A DNA stretch of 37,462 bases from an uncultured Bacteroidales bacterium (lineage in GTDB: Bacteria; Bacteroidota; Bacteroidia; Bacteroidales; UBA932), in contig CAMCFO010000025.1 in assembly GCA_945874155.1 (NCBI GenBank), positions 1-37,462 of the forward strand, given 5' to 3'. Below, one piece after another: positions 8,407 through 18,845 of this stretch (its first letter is position 1; each line of letters starts with the position of its first letter). The notes beneath the pieces are model-generated. The model saw only the letters and a program-made list of their open reading frames with translations. It ran no database searches and had not been told where the DNA came from. The position numbers and the translations under genes were made by a program.

Positions 8407-10233
8407 ATGAGAAGTAAATTATTATTGGTTTTTGCTTTTTGCCTGTCAGTACTGGCATTCAGCACTTCTTGCACGAAGGAGGAATCTGCTCCCGACACAT
8501 TAGTCAATTCTGCTATTTCCATAAATGCGGAATTGGTTAAGTCAAGTTCGATTACAGTTTCCTGCTCTTCGAAGCAATCAAATGTGGTATCCTATCTGAT
8601 TACCCCTCCTGTTCTAAAGAGCGAGGCAAAATTGGATGAAATGGATGCAGTAGCGCGTTATAATTTTATTAAGGAGCGTGCATCGCAGACGGAATCTTCT
8701 GCAACATTCAACAAATTGACTCCTAAAAATTCATATATTATCGGTGCTATGGGTTTGGATCAAGCAGGAAATGTGGTTTCAGCCCCTACTTTCCTGAATT
8801 TCGAAACAACGGATGTAACCATCTTCCTCGAAACTTCATGTGATAAGGTAAAAGGCGAAGACGGTGAGATGCAGTATACCTACAATGCTTCGATCACGCT
8901 TGACCCTTCGGCAGTTTCTTTCCGTTATCTGTATGGAATGGAGTTTTCAGCCCTTACAAACGATGAACTTAAGGCTAAGATTCTTGATATGAACGACGCT
9001 GACGTAAAAGAGGCTACAGAGTTTGTTGTTTCCGATCCTACCAAAGTCAAGGGTATCGCAGTTTTGGCGGCAATCCCTTACAATGAAGAAGGTGTTGCCG
9101 GCTCTCTCTTTGTTGCCTATGCTTCAGCATACCCGCTCGTAACCGTAAAAACTCCGTCGGTAACAAAACTTGATCAGCCGAATCTGGAAGAGGATATCTT
9201 CGAGGGAATCGTTGATGTCGCAGCGGAAGGTAATTTTGTGTTTACAATCGATGAGGTTGAATATGGATTCACGTCAAGAACAGGTAACGGCGGTCTTGGA
9301 CTTGTCGAAGATGTGTCTAATACAGCAATCAAACATGCCAAGAAATATACTGTCTCCAAATCAGTAGGACGTATGACAACTATTGAGGAAGGCGGCAATA
9401 AGTTCTGGCTCAATATGGAAGAGCCGGCAAAAATGTATGTTCGTGTGGACTTGACATACGGAGACGGCATACCGCGCTATTATATCAAGAAGGTGGAAAC
9501 TGACCCGAATGTCATATTCCATGAAAATTTTGACCTCTTTACTTATGCCTGCGATTACATGTTGAGACTTGACGGCTATGATGTAACATCTGACATAGGA
9601 AAAGATTCCGGAAGCAAAACAGCAAATCCGGATGGAACTGAAGAAGCTACCAAAACTGTCGCTGCAGGTGGTTCCTATGCATATGGCACCATGTTGTATA
9701 GCCATAATGCAAGCGGAAACAATTATACATTTACAACCGACACATATTTCAGGAACCGTGATGTCCAGGATTGGACTTTGGTCAATTGTGCTGAACAGGT
9801 TGGTATGTTAGTGCTCGGAAATTCAGGTACATCAGGTGTTGCAACAACTCCTGCTATGGGCCAGGCGGCAAATAAAGCTACTGTTACTATGGAAATCGGT
9901 CGATTGGGCGGCAATGTCGGAATGCTTACCTTCCGTGTTGAACACGGAGGCAAGTTCACTTCTGTGAAATCAACAAAGGTGAATTATGGTGATAGTACAA
10001 GCGCTGAATTTGGTTCATCAGATTTGTCAACCGCTGAGTTTATTATAGATACAAATTACTATTCTGCACTTCCAAGTGGTGGCAAAGCTATAACCCACGT
10101 GCTGACATTTACAGTTGAAGGACTTACTTCTGAAACTAAATTCACACTTGACTGTAACCCTGTCGCACCAGAGACAAGCAGGGCTAACACCCGTACCCTT
10201 CTCCTTGACTTCAAGGTAACTAAAACAGAGTAA
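8407..10233 (+). CDS. surface lipoprotein with Ig/Fn3-like domains, possible glycan binder
   Basis: The start at 8407 gives 608 residues and a clean lipoprotein signal peptide with lipobox FSTSC; the open frame extends 96 bases upstream into the symporter gene, but those residues do not fit a signal. The mature end is CTKEES, a Lys plus two acidic residues, which resembles the surface-export signal of Bacteroidetes lipoproteins. After it come two beta-rich modules of Fn3 type (about 35-125 and 130-235) and a C-terminal beta-sandwich-like region beginning FHENFDLFTYACDY (about 425 on). No catalytic motif is visible. Its place directly before SusC suggests an accessory glycan-binding protein in the manner of SusE/SusF, although it is not recognisably either of them. 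Confidence 0.65.
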   Translation: MRSKLLLVFAFCLSVLAFSTSCTKEESAPDTLVNSAISINAELVKSSSITVSCSSKQSNVVSYLITPPVLKSEAKLDEMDAVARYNFIKERASQTESSATFNKLTPKNSYIIGAMGLDQAGNVVSAPTFLNFETTDVTIFLETSCDKVKGEDGEMQYTYNASITLDPSAVSFRYLYGMEFSALTNDELKAKILDMNDADVKEATEFVVSDPTKVKGIAVLAAIPYNEEGVAGSLFVAYASAYPLVTVKTPSVTKLDQPNLEEDIFEGIVDVAAEGNFVFTIDEVEYGFTSRTGNGGLGLVEDVSNTAIKHAKKYTVSKSVGRMTTIEEGGNKFWLNMEEPAKMYVRVDLTYGDGIPRYYIKKVETDPNVIFHENFDLFTYACDYMLRLDGYDVTSDIGKDSGSKTANPDGTEEATKTVAAGGSYAYGTMLYSHNASGNNYTFTTDTYFRNRDVQDWTLVNCAEQVGMLVLGNSGTSGVATTPAMGQAANKATVTMEIGRLGGNVGMLTFRVEHGGKFTSVKSTKVNYGDSTSAEFGSSDLSTAEFIIDTNYYSALPSGGKAITHVLTFTVEGLTSETKFTLDCNPVAPETSRANTRTLLLDFKVTKTE

Positions 10234-10253
10234 AACACTAAAACAAGACTTAT

Positions 10254-13200
10254 ATGAAAGTTTTAATGAAAATGATTAGGATAGGCTTCCTGCTTTCTGC
10301 CCTGCTTTTGTGCGGCCGGAACGCATGGGCCCAATCCCAGATAAGCGGTAAGGTCGTAGATGCAGCAGGTCTGCCTGTCATCGGCGCTACTGCCATGATT
10401 GAAGGAACGACAATAGGAACCATGACAGATGTTGACGGTGTCTTCACTCTCAATGCTGCAGAAGGACAGACTGTAATAGTAATGTCCCTTGGCTATACTG
10501 ACAAGGCAATAAAGATTACAAGTGCCACTACCTATAATGTAATCCTTGAAGAAGACTCGATGATGCTTGAAGAGACTGTCGTTGTCGGATATGACGTACA
10601 GAAAAAGGTAAACCTTACCGGTGCTGTGAGCGCGGTTGACGCTTCAGCAATCGAAGGCCGTCCGATTGTATCATCATCTTCTGCTCTCCAGGGTATTGCT
10701 GCCGGTGTGACAGTTACAACTCAGTCAGGAAACCCTGGTGCCAGCGGAACTACAATCAAGATTCGTGGTATCGGTACTTTCGGAGGTTCAAGCTCAGAGC
10801 CGCTCGTACTCATTGACGGTGTAGCAGGTTCGATGGATGATGTGGACGCATCGCAGATTGACAAAATCTCAGTTCTTAAAGATGCTGCTTCATCAGCAAT
10901 ATACGGTTCGCGTGCTGCAAACGGTGTAATCCTCATTACAACAAAGCGTGCTGACAAGAACCAGATTTCAGTAACATATCGTGGTTATGCAGGTTGGGCT
11001 CAGCCTACTGATATTCCTCAATTGGTTGATGCTATCGACTATATGAAACTCAGCCGTGAGGCTTCTCTCAATGACGGAACTACCCCTGTATATTCAGAGG
11101 ACTATATTGCAAACTATATGGAGAACCACCGTTATGATCCTGATACTTACCCTATTACGAAGTGGCAGGAGAAGATTCTCAACGGTTCGGGCTTCCTTAT
11201 GAACCACAGTTTGACCATTAATGCCGGAAACGAAATGATTCAGAATTCGATTTCCCTCGGTTATCTTGATCAGGACGGTATTATCAAACGTCAGGACTAT
11301 GAGCGTTACAATGTGCGTAACAATATGAATATCAAACTTCATGAGAAACTCACCCTGCGTTTTGACTCGGCATTTTCATTTGGCCGCAGAAAAGCAGTGC
11401 CTCTTGCAGCTTCTCTTTTCAATGCGATGAATACCCGTGACCCTCTCGTGCTTACCCAGTGGTCAAGCGGAGACTATGCTCCTATGACCGGCGGATCAGT
11501 GAATGCTCTTCCTGCGGCAGAAGGCTACGGTGGAAACAAGCGTATTGATTATTTTAAGCTTAATGCTTCAATTGCATTGACTTACAAGCCTTTTGAATGG
11601 CTTACAATAGATGGCTCATTCTCTCCTCGCTACAACATTACCCACACCCATCAGTTTGATGATGTGATTAAGTATATGTCAGACGCATACGGAACACTTT
11701 CTCCTGTGACCAGCCGTCTTTACAATAAGGTTTCAGAAGCTCAGACCCAAAACTTCTACAAAACATCACAGGCTACTGCCATCTTCCATAAGAATTTTGA
11801 TAACACCCATGATTTCAAACTTCAGTTAGGTGTTTCACGTGAAACTCTTGACCAGCGTTATTTCAGCGCTTCACGTCAGAGCCTCCCTTATCCTGAATAT
11901 GATGTTCTTAATATGGGAGCGGATGATGAGACAAAGGACAACGCCGGAACACGTACAGCATGGGCTCTTCAGTCATATTTCGGACGAGTAAACTACAACT
12001 ACAAAGAACGCTATCTCTTTGAGGCGAATATCCGTTTTGACGGTTCATCACGTTTTGCACAAGGCAACCGTTGGGGTATCTTCCCTTCAGTATCAGGAGC
12101 TTGGCGTATCACAGAGGAACCTTTTATGGAGTCTGTAAGTCATATTATGGACCAGCTTAAATTGCGCGTCTCATATGGTTCACTCGGTAACCAGAATATC
12201 GGTTCATCAAATTATCCGTTCACTGAGAGTTTGGCAATTGGTGCATATCCGGTAGGAAGCACAATCAATCCTATTATTACTTTGACTACATTGGCCAACC
12301 CTAATATCACTTGGGAAACATCTACAATGTATGATGTCGGTATCGATCTGATGATGTGGAACCGTTTCTCTTTGACAGCGGACTGGTATCATAAGACAAC
12401 AAACGATATTCTCATGCAGCTTAATATCCCTTATTCTACAGGTTTGAACAAGCCTTACCAGAATGCCGGAGTTGTTCGCAATATCGGTTGGGAGCTTGCA
12501 GTAGGATATCATGACAGTTGGGGTGATTTCAGCTTTGGAGCTGATGTGAACCTCTCAGACGTTCATAATGAAATCATTGAAATGCATGACCAGTATGAGA
12601 CCCACAGCGGCGGAATCATCCGCAACCAGGAAGGCTCTCCGATCAACTCAATCTATGGACTTGAGTGCATCGGTATGGCCCGTACCCAGGACCAGGCAGA
12701 CTGGATCAATGCAAACCTTCCGCAGTTCGGAACAAACATCAAGGCCGGAGACCTTATCTACGGCGATACTAACGGCGACGGTAAAGTCAACGACGACGAT
12801 ATGACCATCATCGGCTGCGCTATCCCACGCTATACTTATGGCGTCAACCTGAATTTCGGATGGAAAGGCCTGAATCTCGGAATGTTCCTCCAGGGCGTTG
12901 GTAAGGCAGATTCATATCTTTCATCATCATACGTTCAGCCATGTATCAACGGCGGTACCTTCCGCACTGAACATCTTGACCGTTGGACAGAGGCAACTCC
13001 TGACGGATTCTATCCTCGTATGTCTTACGCCAGCGAGCATAACCGTCGCCAGTCAAGTTTCTGGATGAGGGATGCTTCATACCTGCGTCTGAAGAATCTT
13101 CAGCTCAGTTACAATATTCCTGAGCGTCTTCTTGAGAAGATGCGCATTAAAAAGCTCATGGTATTCGCCAATGCAGAGAACCTCTTTACATTAACAAACT

Positions 13201-13328
13201 TCTACCAGGGATATGACCCTGAGGTTGGTTACAGTGCAGAAGGGTCAAACGGCGTTTCACTCGGAGATGTGGCAAACAATTATCCACAGGTTAAGACATT
13301 TACTTTTGGTGTGGAACTTAAATTCTAA
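10254..13328 (+). CDS. SusC-type TonB-linked outer membrane transporter
   Basis: The 1024-residue protein has a signal peptide ending near NAWAQ, then the carboxypeptidase-regulatory-like domain typical of SusC (SGKVVDAAGLPVIGATAMIE, about 28-105). Next comes the plug with ETVVVGYDVQKKVNLTGAVS, the LQGIAAGVTV segment and IRGIGTFGGSSSEPLVLIDG, and finally a long beta-barrel region ending in an aromatic-rich strand (TFTFGVELKF). It would carry oligosaccharides over the outer membrane using TonB energy, with SusD, encoded 9 bases downstream, as its lid. Two calcium-loop-like DxDGDGxxxDDD segments occur near residue 845 (GDTNGDGKVNDDD), common in this family. The extra N-terminal domain is the regular form, so no sigma-factor signalling extension is present. 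Confidence 0.96.
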   Translation: MKVLMKMIRIGFLLSALLLCGRNAWAQSQISGKVVDAAGLPVIGATAMIEGTTIGTMTDVDGVFTLNAAEGQTVIVMSLGYTDKAIKITSATTYNVILEEDSMMLEETVVVGYDVQKKVNLTGAVSAVDASAIEGRPIVSSSSALQGIAAGVTVTTQSGNPGASGTTIKIRGIGTFGGSSSEPLVLIDGVAGSMDDVDASQIDKISVLKDAASSAIYGSRAANGVILITTKRADKNQISVTYRGYAGWAQPTDIPQLVDAIDYMKLSREASLNDGTTPVYSEDYIANYMENHRYDPDTYPITKWQEKILNGSGFLMNHSLTINAGNEMIQNSISLGYLDQDGIIKRQDYERYNVRNNMNIKLHEKLTLRFDSAFSFGRRKAVPLAASLFNAMNTRDPLVLTQWSSGDYAPMTGGSVNALPAAEGYGGNKRIDYFKLNASIALTYKPFEWLTIDGSFSPRYNITHTHQFDDVIKYMSDAYGTLSPVTSRLYNKVSEAQTQNFYKTSQATAIFHKNFDNTHDFKLQLGVSRETLDQRYFSASRQSLPYPEYDVLNMGADDETKDNAGTRTAWALQSYFGRVNYNYKERYLFEANIRFDGSSRFAQGNRWGIFPSVSGAWRITEEPFMESVSHIMDQLKLRVSYGSLGNQNIGSSNYPFTESLAIGAYPVGSTINPIITLTTLANPNITWETSTMYDVGIDLMMWNRFSLTADWYHKTTNDILMQLNIPYSTGLNKPYQNAGVVRNIGWELAVGYHDSWGDFSFGADVNLSDVHNEIIEMHDQYETHSGGIIRNQEGSPINSIYGLECIGMARTQDQADWINANLPQFGTNIKAGDLIYGDTNGDGKVNDDDMTIIGCAIPRYTYGVNLNFGWKGLNLGMFLQGVGKADSYLSSSYVQPCINGGTFRTEHLDRWTEATPDGFYPRMSYASEHNRRQSSFWMRDASYLRLKNLQLSYNIPERLLEKMRIKKLMVFANAENLFTLTNFYQGYDPEVGYSAEGSNGVSLGDVANNYPQVKTFTFGVELKF

Positions 13329-13337
13329 GATTTAATT

Positions 13338-15143
13338 ATGAAAAATATACTTATAGCAATCTCAATGCTCCTCTTTATGACAGGATGTACCCTTGAAAGG
13401 CTGCCGCTCAACGGACCGTCTAAGGATAGCTTCCCTGCTAATGAAGATGAAGCTCTTAGCGGAGTATATGCCGCCTACAAGGCTATTGCTGAAAATACTA
13501 CTAACTTCGAAGCCAGTTGGTGGCGTGCAGTCGATGTCGTTTCAGACATTGCAGTTCCCCGTGTCAATACGAATCCGAACTATCTCATGAATTCGACAGC
13601 AACCTCGCAACATTTGTGGGTTGACCGTCTTTACAAGAAAATGTATACTGCCATAGGTAGAATCAACCTTGTACTTGATAATCTCTACAAGATTGAAGGT
13701 ACGGCAAATCCTGAAAATCTCGCAATAATGCGTGCTGAACTTCTTACAATGCGCGCTTTCTGCTATGATCTTCTCGTTCAGCATTATGGTGCAGTTCCTT
13801 ATATTGAACACAGCATCGGACTTGAAAACATGTCGCACCCGCGTATGCCTAAGGATGAAATTGTCGCAAAACTGTTGACAGAACTTAGTGATGAGGTGCT
13901 TGACGTGCTTCCGGTAAGATGGGACTCAAGTTACGGCACGGCACGTATAGGCCGAGTGGCTGCCTATATGATTAAGGCCCGTATCTATATGAATTATGCA
14001 ACCGCTGAAAACGGTTACTATGAGCAGGCGGCTGTTTATTCAAAGAAGGCTCTTGAACTTGCTGAAGCAGGCGGACACAACTTGTCGACATATGATCTTA
14101 CATATTATGCAACTGCAGCAGACGGCGAGCCTAACTGCAAACTCTTCTCTTATGAGGGAGAGAATGATAGCGAGTGGATCTGGGCAATGCAGTATGACAA
14201 GCTTATTGACGACATGTGGACTGTAAATATTTACTATGTGGCTCCGCGTACCCTTAACGGAGCGGCTTGGATGGGACCTTCGCAGTTCTTTATTGATACA
14301 TTCCAGTGTAAGGACGGACTTTCGATTGCCGAGTCACCTCTGTATGACTGGAAGAATCCATGGGCAAACAGAGACCCGCGTCTTGACCTCTTCTGCGTTC
14401 GCAGCGACTCAAGAGTTATGGGAGTTGAACATTCAATCAACATTACCAAGGAAAATGTAATGAACTACCATACAGGATCAACAATGCTGAATGCTGATGT
14501 TGCCGGAAACAAAAGCGAGTATGGAGTAAACGGAACAAAGGGTCCTGGCGGATATCTCTGGAGAAAGGGATATGACAATGCTTTCTATGGAAACATCATG
14601 GGTGCATCAAAGTCCCAGACCCAGGACGATATCAATGTCGGAGTTCTCCGTCTTGCTGAACTTCTTCTCATTGATGCTGAAGTAAATATCGAGAGTCCTA
14701 CAGGTGATCTCGCAAGGGCAAAGGCTAATATTGACCGTATCCGTGCGCGTGCCGGAATGCCTGAAATTCCTGCTGCTGATATGACTCAGGAAGGACTTCG
14801 CAAGGCACTTCGCTACGAGAGAATGGTAGAACTTTGCAACGAGGGTCTCCGCTGGTATGACCTCCGCCGCTGGAATATCGCTCCTAAGGCTGTCAACCGC
14901 AATTTTATGGCTCCGGGTCATTCTACCAAGTCAGCTCCAAACAACTATATCTCAAATGCGAAACCGCAGATTGATGAAGACTGGATTGTAACCTACGACG
15001 GAACAACTTGGGATGGAGCGGCAAGCAATCTCCGAATTTATTATAACTATATCTTTAAGGAAGGCAAGGATGAACTCTGGCCGATACCGAAGTCTGAAAT
15101 GGACTCAAATTCAGCAATTACAGAACAGAATCCGGGCTATTAA
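13338..15143 (+). CDS. SusD-type starch/glycan-binding lipoprotein (RagB/SusD)
   Basis: The 601-residue protein starts with a lipoprotein signal and the lipobox LFMTGC, then the typical SusD opening with an early insertion-rich helix region (EALSGVYAAYKAI). MRAFCYDLLVQHYGAVPYI is the hallmark of the family's helical repeat core, and the C-terminal part has the conserved LRYERMVELCNEGLRWYDLRRW followed by LWPIPKSEMDSN. The protein should sit on the cell surface as the binding lid of the SusC pore encoded just upstream. The length is at the long end but normal for the family. The metallophosphoesterase gene follows after 18 bases without a terminator. Confidence 0.96.
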   Translation: MKNILIAISMLLFMTGCTLERLPLNGPSKDSFPANEDEALSGVYAAYKAIAENTTNFEASWWRAVDVVSDIAVPRVNTNPNYLMNSTATSQHLWVDRLYKKMYTAIGRINLVLDNLYKIEGTANPENLAIMRAELLTMRAFCYDLLVQHYGAVPYIEHSIGLENMSHPRMPKDEIVAKLLTELSDEVLDVLPVRWDSSYGTARIGRVAAYMIKARIYMNYATAENGYYEQAAVYSKKALELAEAGGHNLSTYDLTYYATAADGEPNCKLFSYEGENDSEWIWAMQYDKLIDDMWTVNIYYVAPRTLNGAAWMGPSQFFIDTFQCKDGLSIAESPLYDWKNPWANRDPRLDLFCVRSDSRVMGVEHSINITKENVMNYHTGSTMLNADVAGNKSEYGVNGTKGPGGYLWRKGYDNAFYGNIMGASKSQTQDDINVGVLRLAELLLIDAEVNIESPTGDLARAKANIDRIRARAGMPEIPAADMTQEGLRKALRYERMVELCNEGLRWYDLRRWNIAPKAVNRNFMAPGHSTKSAPNNYISNAKPQIDEDWIVTYDGTTWDGAASNLRIYYNYIFKEGKDELWPIPKSEMDSNSAITEQNPGY

Positions 15144-15161
15144 TATATAAACAGAAAAACT

Positions 15162-16721
15162 ATGAAATTTTCTCTTAAAACATTGATTCCGGCATTGGCT
15201 TTGGCCCTAATCGCGGTAATCGGCTGCGCAAAGGAGGAAGGTCCGCAGTATGTGTTCGGTACATCAGAAAACCCTCTCACAGGAGTTGTTACTGACGACC
15301 GGGGTAATCCCCTTGAAGGCATAACTGTCACCGACGGCTTTACAGTAACCCGTACAGACAGCAAAGGAGCCTATTCAATTGAGGCCCGCAATAAGGAAGC
15401 TTATTATGTTTACTATACAATTCCGGCTGATGCTGTAATTGAAACAGATGCCAACGGCCGTCCATGCTTCTATCATAAACTCACAGCGAATGTAGACAAT
15501 TACGACTTCGTGATCAAGAATCAGGCAGTTGAGCAGAAATTCCGTATCCTTACCTTGGGTGACCCCCAGGTAAGGGCTTCCAACAGCGGACTTGTCCGTT
15601 TTGCAGAAGAAACAGTTCCTGACGTAAGAGAGTATGTTGCTTCAAAGGGCGGAGATATGCCTACATATGCAATTACTATGGGTGACCTTGTCCACAATGA
15701 GTGGCATCTCTTCCCTGATATCTTTAAACTTCTGTCTGAATCAAGCCTTTCAGTGCCTTGTTTCTCAGTAATCGGTAACCATGACCATGAATTCAACGGT
15801 ACAACAGCCGTTGATGATATCCGTGGCCGCCACAAATATGAGGCTTTCGCAGGTCCTGTGAACTATGCTTTCGATAGAGGAAACTGCCATATTCTTGTAC
15901 TTGACAACATCAACCACCGCGGTCAGGATGAACATTCATACAGCGAAGAATTGACAGAACAGATCAAGGAGTGGATGACTGCTGAACTTAGCAATGTAAG
16001 CCGTGAAAAGACTCTCTTAGTCTTTGCCCACGCTCCGTTTGTCAATAGCGATGTAAATAACGCTGTTATTGACATTTTCGCAGAGTTCGCTGATGTGAGA
16101 ATTTTTGCCGGCCACAGCCACTCACTTTACAATACAGAAGTTACAGCAACAAACGGAAAGGTTATTCCGGTAAATGTTGTAGGTACAACAAACGGTGTTG
16201 ACTGGTGCGGTACAATCTGCGGAGACGGCGCTCCACACGGTTACGGCAACTTCGAAATTGAAGGCGGTACAGTCAAGAATTATATCTACAAGCCTGTAAA
16301 GATGGACGAAGGCTTCCAGATGCGTATGTATAAGTCTGACGAATTTGCAAGTTTCAAAGCATCGACTCTGAGCGGCTCACCGACCTTTACTTTCGGAGTT
16401 AAGGAACCTAAGGTAATGCTTAACATTTGGAATGTTACAGATGCTTGGACATTTGACATTTATGAGAATGATACCCTCGTAGAAGGAGCTGAACTTACTT
16501 TGGAGCCGAGTGCATATGATGTATGGGCATGTTTCTTCTTCTATCAAATCAAAAAGCGTTCGACATTCTCTTTCTGTCAGCGTAAAGACCATATCTTCTC
16601 ATATACAATGCAGAATCCGGAGGCAAGTCTCCGAGTTGTAGCCCATGATGAGTATGGCAATACTTTCGAACAGACAATCTTTACCACAAGCAAAGAAACT
16701 GACTATCCAAGCGGTTACTAA
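15162..16721 (+). CDS. calcineurin-like metallophosphoesterase lipoprotein
   Basis: The 519-residue protein has a lipoprotein signal with lipobox AVIGC and mature end CAKEEG, again compatible with surface export. An N-terminal beta domain of carboxypeptidase-regulatory type (TGVVTDDRGNPLEGITVTDG, about 40-110) precedes the catalytic domain. Metal-binding motifs are in order: LGDPQV, MGDLVHN, GNHDHE, FAHAPF and AGHSHS, so the two-metal site looks complete. The C-terminal third (from about 390) is a separate beta domain, matching the three-part layout of the Bacteroidetes MetallophosN/MetallophosC proteins. It would cleave a phosphomonoester or diester outside the cytoplasm. Its place between SusD and a histidine phosphatase ties phosphate removal to glycan use. 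Confidence 0.85.
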   Translation: MKFSLKTLIPALALALIAVIGCAKEEGPQYVFGTSENPLTGVVTDDRGNPLEGITVTDGFTVTRTDSKGAYSIEARNKEAYYVYYTIPADAVIETDANGRPCFYHKLTANVDNYDFVIKNQAVEQKFRILTLGDPQVRASNSGLVRFAEETVPDVREYVASKGGDMPTYAITMGDLVHNEWHLFPDIFKLLSESSLSVPCFSVIGNHDHEFNGTTAVDDIRGRHKYEAFAGPVNYAFDRGNCHILVLDNINHRGQDEHSYSEELTEQIKEWMTAELSNVSREKTLLVFAHAPFVNSDVNNAVIDIFAEFADVRIFAGHSHSLYNTEVTATNGKVIPVNVVGTTNGVDWCGTICGDGAPHGYGNFEIEGGTVKNYIYKPVKMDEGFQMRMYKSDEFASFKASTLSGSPTFTFGVKEPKVMLNIWNVTDAWTFDIYENDTLVEGAELTLEPSAYDVWACFFFYQIKKRSTFSFCQRKDHIFSYTMQNPEASLRVVAHDEYGNTFEQTIFTTSKETDYPSGY

Positions 16722-16736
16722 ACCACTGTGTAAAGC

Positions 16737-18833
16737 ATGAAGAAATTATTGTTCATAATAACACTCTTGTGTTGCTCATTGCTGAGCAATGCCCAGGTCA
16801 CTGATATCCGTGAGCAGTTAAGCGCTGACCCGTGGAAGGCGACCGGAGTATATGCGATGTATGATTTCGCAGCACCGCTTCCTTCAACGCCCCCAAAGGG
16901 CTATGAGCCATTCCTGCTCAGCCATTACGGAAGACATGGAGCGAGCTTTGTTACCTCGAATGCCCGTTACGACGGGCTTTTCGAGGTTTTGTCAAAAGCG
17001 CATGAGAAAGGAATTTTGACAGAATTCGGAGAAAATCTGTATGCAAAATATGCGGAATTGTATCCTTTTGTCAGGAACCACGCCGGAGAACTTACCCGCA
17101 AAGGTCAGGAGCAGCATTTGCAGCTGTCCCGACGCATGTATGATACATATAAAAAGCTGTTCCGTAGCGCACAGACCATAACTGCATCATCGTCAGTTGT
17201 GCCGCGCTGTATCATGAGCATGTCAAGTTTCTGTGAAGGTCTCATTCAATGCGACGACAGACTCAAGATTTCCAAGACCGCAAGTCCGGCTGACATGTAT
17301 ATGTTGAATCCATATTCAAAGGACAGCCATAAACTAAGCAAGGACGACGCCAATTATCTGACTACAGACGCGCAGTGGCAGAAATCATACGTTGACTATC
17401 GTTCTCAAACCATTGATACAAAGCCTATTATGCAGCGTATCTTTGTTTCTCAGGATGCTGCTCGCGAACTCTGCAGACTGATGAGATTTGTCATTGACCT
17501 GTATGCAGTTGTTGCTGATATGCAATGCTTGGATGTTGAAGGAGTGGATTTCAGCGATGTGTTTACTGCAGATGAGATGTTCGCTTTATGGGAATGTGAG
17601 AACATAATTTTCTACATGCAGGAAGGTCCCGGCTTTGAGGGCAACGGCAGAATGTCGGCCCTGACAGTTGACCTTCTGCGTAATATTGTGGACAATCTTG
17701 AAAAGGAAATGGACGGCGAAAAACCGACTGTACGCCTTAGATTCGGCCACGATATGACGATTATGGGTCTGTTGAGCCTGCTCAATGTTCCAGAGTGGAG
17801 TACACAGGCAAAGACTTATTCTGACATCAAATACTACTGGCAGAACTGGCGTGTCCCTATGGGGTCAAACATGCAGTTTGTGCTTTATAAGTCGAAAAAG
17901 GGAGAAGAGCCCCTCGTGCGGCTGTTGTATAATGAGTCTCCGGCGGTCTTGCCATTGGAAGAAAAGCATGAAGGCGGCTTTTATTCATGGAATGATTTCT
18001 TGGCTTACAGCATGGAAATAATCCGCAAGGCTGACGCAGTTTTGGCTTCCGAGTCATGCAACTTTGTATTCTCCATTCCGCATTATAAGGAAGAGAAACA
18101 TCCGATGCAGGCATTCTCTATCCATAAAGATGTTGTCTTCGTATGTTTTGACGCAGGGTATTGCCAGACTTATAATTTGAAATCAGGCAAACTCATTGGG
18201 GACTTCCGCCTTGGAAGCTTTATCAAGTCCAACCATTGCGGTAACGCCAATTTCGGAACTCAGTATCCGGAAGGAAATACTGAATTCCCGGCTCTGTATG
18301 TTTCGGGAGACCTTACAAACAAGTCCTGCTATGTTGAAAGCGTAAGTAAAACATGTTCCCGGCTGATTCAGACCATTAAGTTTGAATTGGACAATGAATA
18401 CGGCGGTTCACAGGCGATTATCGACAATGAGCGCGGCCGCATTGTCTATATGCAGCGACAGAACAAGAAAATTACCTATATGGACAATAAGTTCATGATG
18501 TATGAATTCCCGATTCCTGATATCAATGCAGGAGACATAACCTATACCGATGCGGATATTCTTGAAAGTTATGAATTGTCTTGCTATGAGCCTTTGTATC
18601 AAGGCGCCGTCATCCGTGACGGAATGCTTTACCTGGCACACGGACTCATGAAAGACAAGTCGGGCTCTGCAGTGGGACTCGCAGTGTATGATATGAAGAC
18701 AAAGGAGTTGGTAAAGAATCTTGATTTTACACCGTACCTGAAGCATGAACCCCAGTCTGTATGCATATATAAAGACAAACTTTATATGAATTTCATCAAC
18801 AGGGGACTTTACGAGATAACCAATATTAAATAG
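16737..18833 (+). CDS. histidine acid phosphatase fused to a C-terminal propeller-like domain
   Basis: The 698-residue protein has a signal peptide ending near SNAQ. Residues 55-430 form a histidine-type phosphatase of the phytase/multiple-inositol-polyphosphate class: the nucleophile is His67 in YGRHGAS (the usual RHGxRxP is relaxed after RHG), VPRCIMSMSSF is the second arginine region, and the donor pair is His338-Asp339 in RFGHD. The phosphatase part ends where family members of about 430 residues normally stop. About 265 extra residues follow, with repeating beta segments such as CQTYNLKSGKLIGDFRLGS, ALYVSGDLTN and SVCIYKDKLYMNF, which look like blades of a propeller of the DUF4221/BF3164 sort. 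It is probably periplasmic or secreted and removes phosphate from a sugar or inositol phosphate. The fold of the tail is my inference. Confidence 0.75.
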   Translation: MKKLLFIITLLCCSLLSNAQVTDIREQLSADPWKATGVYAMYDFAAPLPSTPPKGYEPFLLSHYGRHGASFVTSNARYDGLFEVLSKAHEKGILTEFGENLYAKYAELYPFVRNHAGELTRKGQEQHLQLSRRMYDTYKKLFRSAQTITASSSVVPRCIMSMSSFCEGLIQCDDRLKISKTASPADMYMLNPYSKDSHKLSKDDANYLTTDAQWQKSYVDYRSQTIDTKPIMQRIFVSQDAARELCRLMRFVIDLYAVVADMQCLDVEGVDFSDVFTADEMFALWECENIIFYMQEGPGFEGNGRMSALTVDLLRNIVDNLEKEMDGEKPTVRLRFGHDMTIMGLLSLLNVPEWSTQAKTYSDIKYYWQNWRVPMGSNMQFVLYKSKKGEEPLVRLLYNESPAVLPLEEKHEGGFYSWNDFLAYSMEIIRKADAVLASESCNFVFSIPHYKEEKHPMQAFSIHKDVVFVCFDAGYCQTYNLKSGKLIGDFRLGSFIKSNHCGNANFGTQYPEGNTEFPALYVSGDLTNKSCYVESVSKTCSRLIQTIKFELDNEYGGSQAIIDNERGRIVYMQRQNKKITYMDNKFMMYEFPIPDINAGDITYTDADILESYELSCYEPLYQGAVIRDGMLYLAHGLMKDKSGSAVGLAVYDMKTKELVKNLDFTPYLKHEPQSVCIYKDKLYMNFINRGLYEITNIK

Positions 18834-18845
18834 AACTGATAAACA

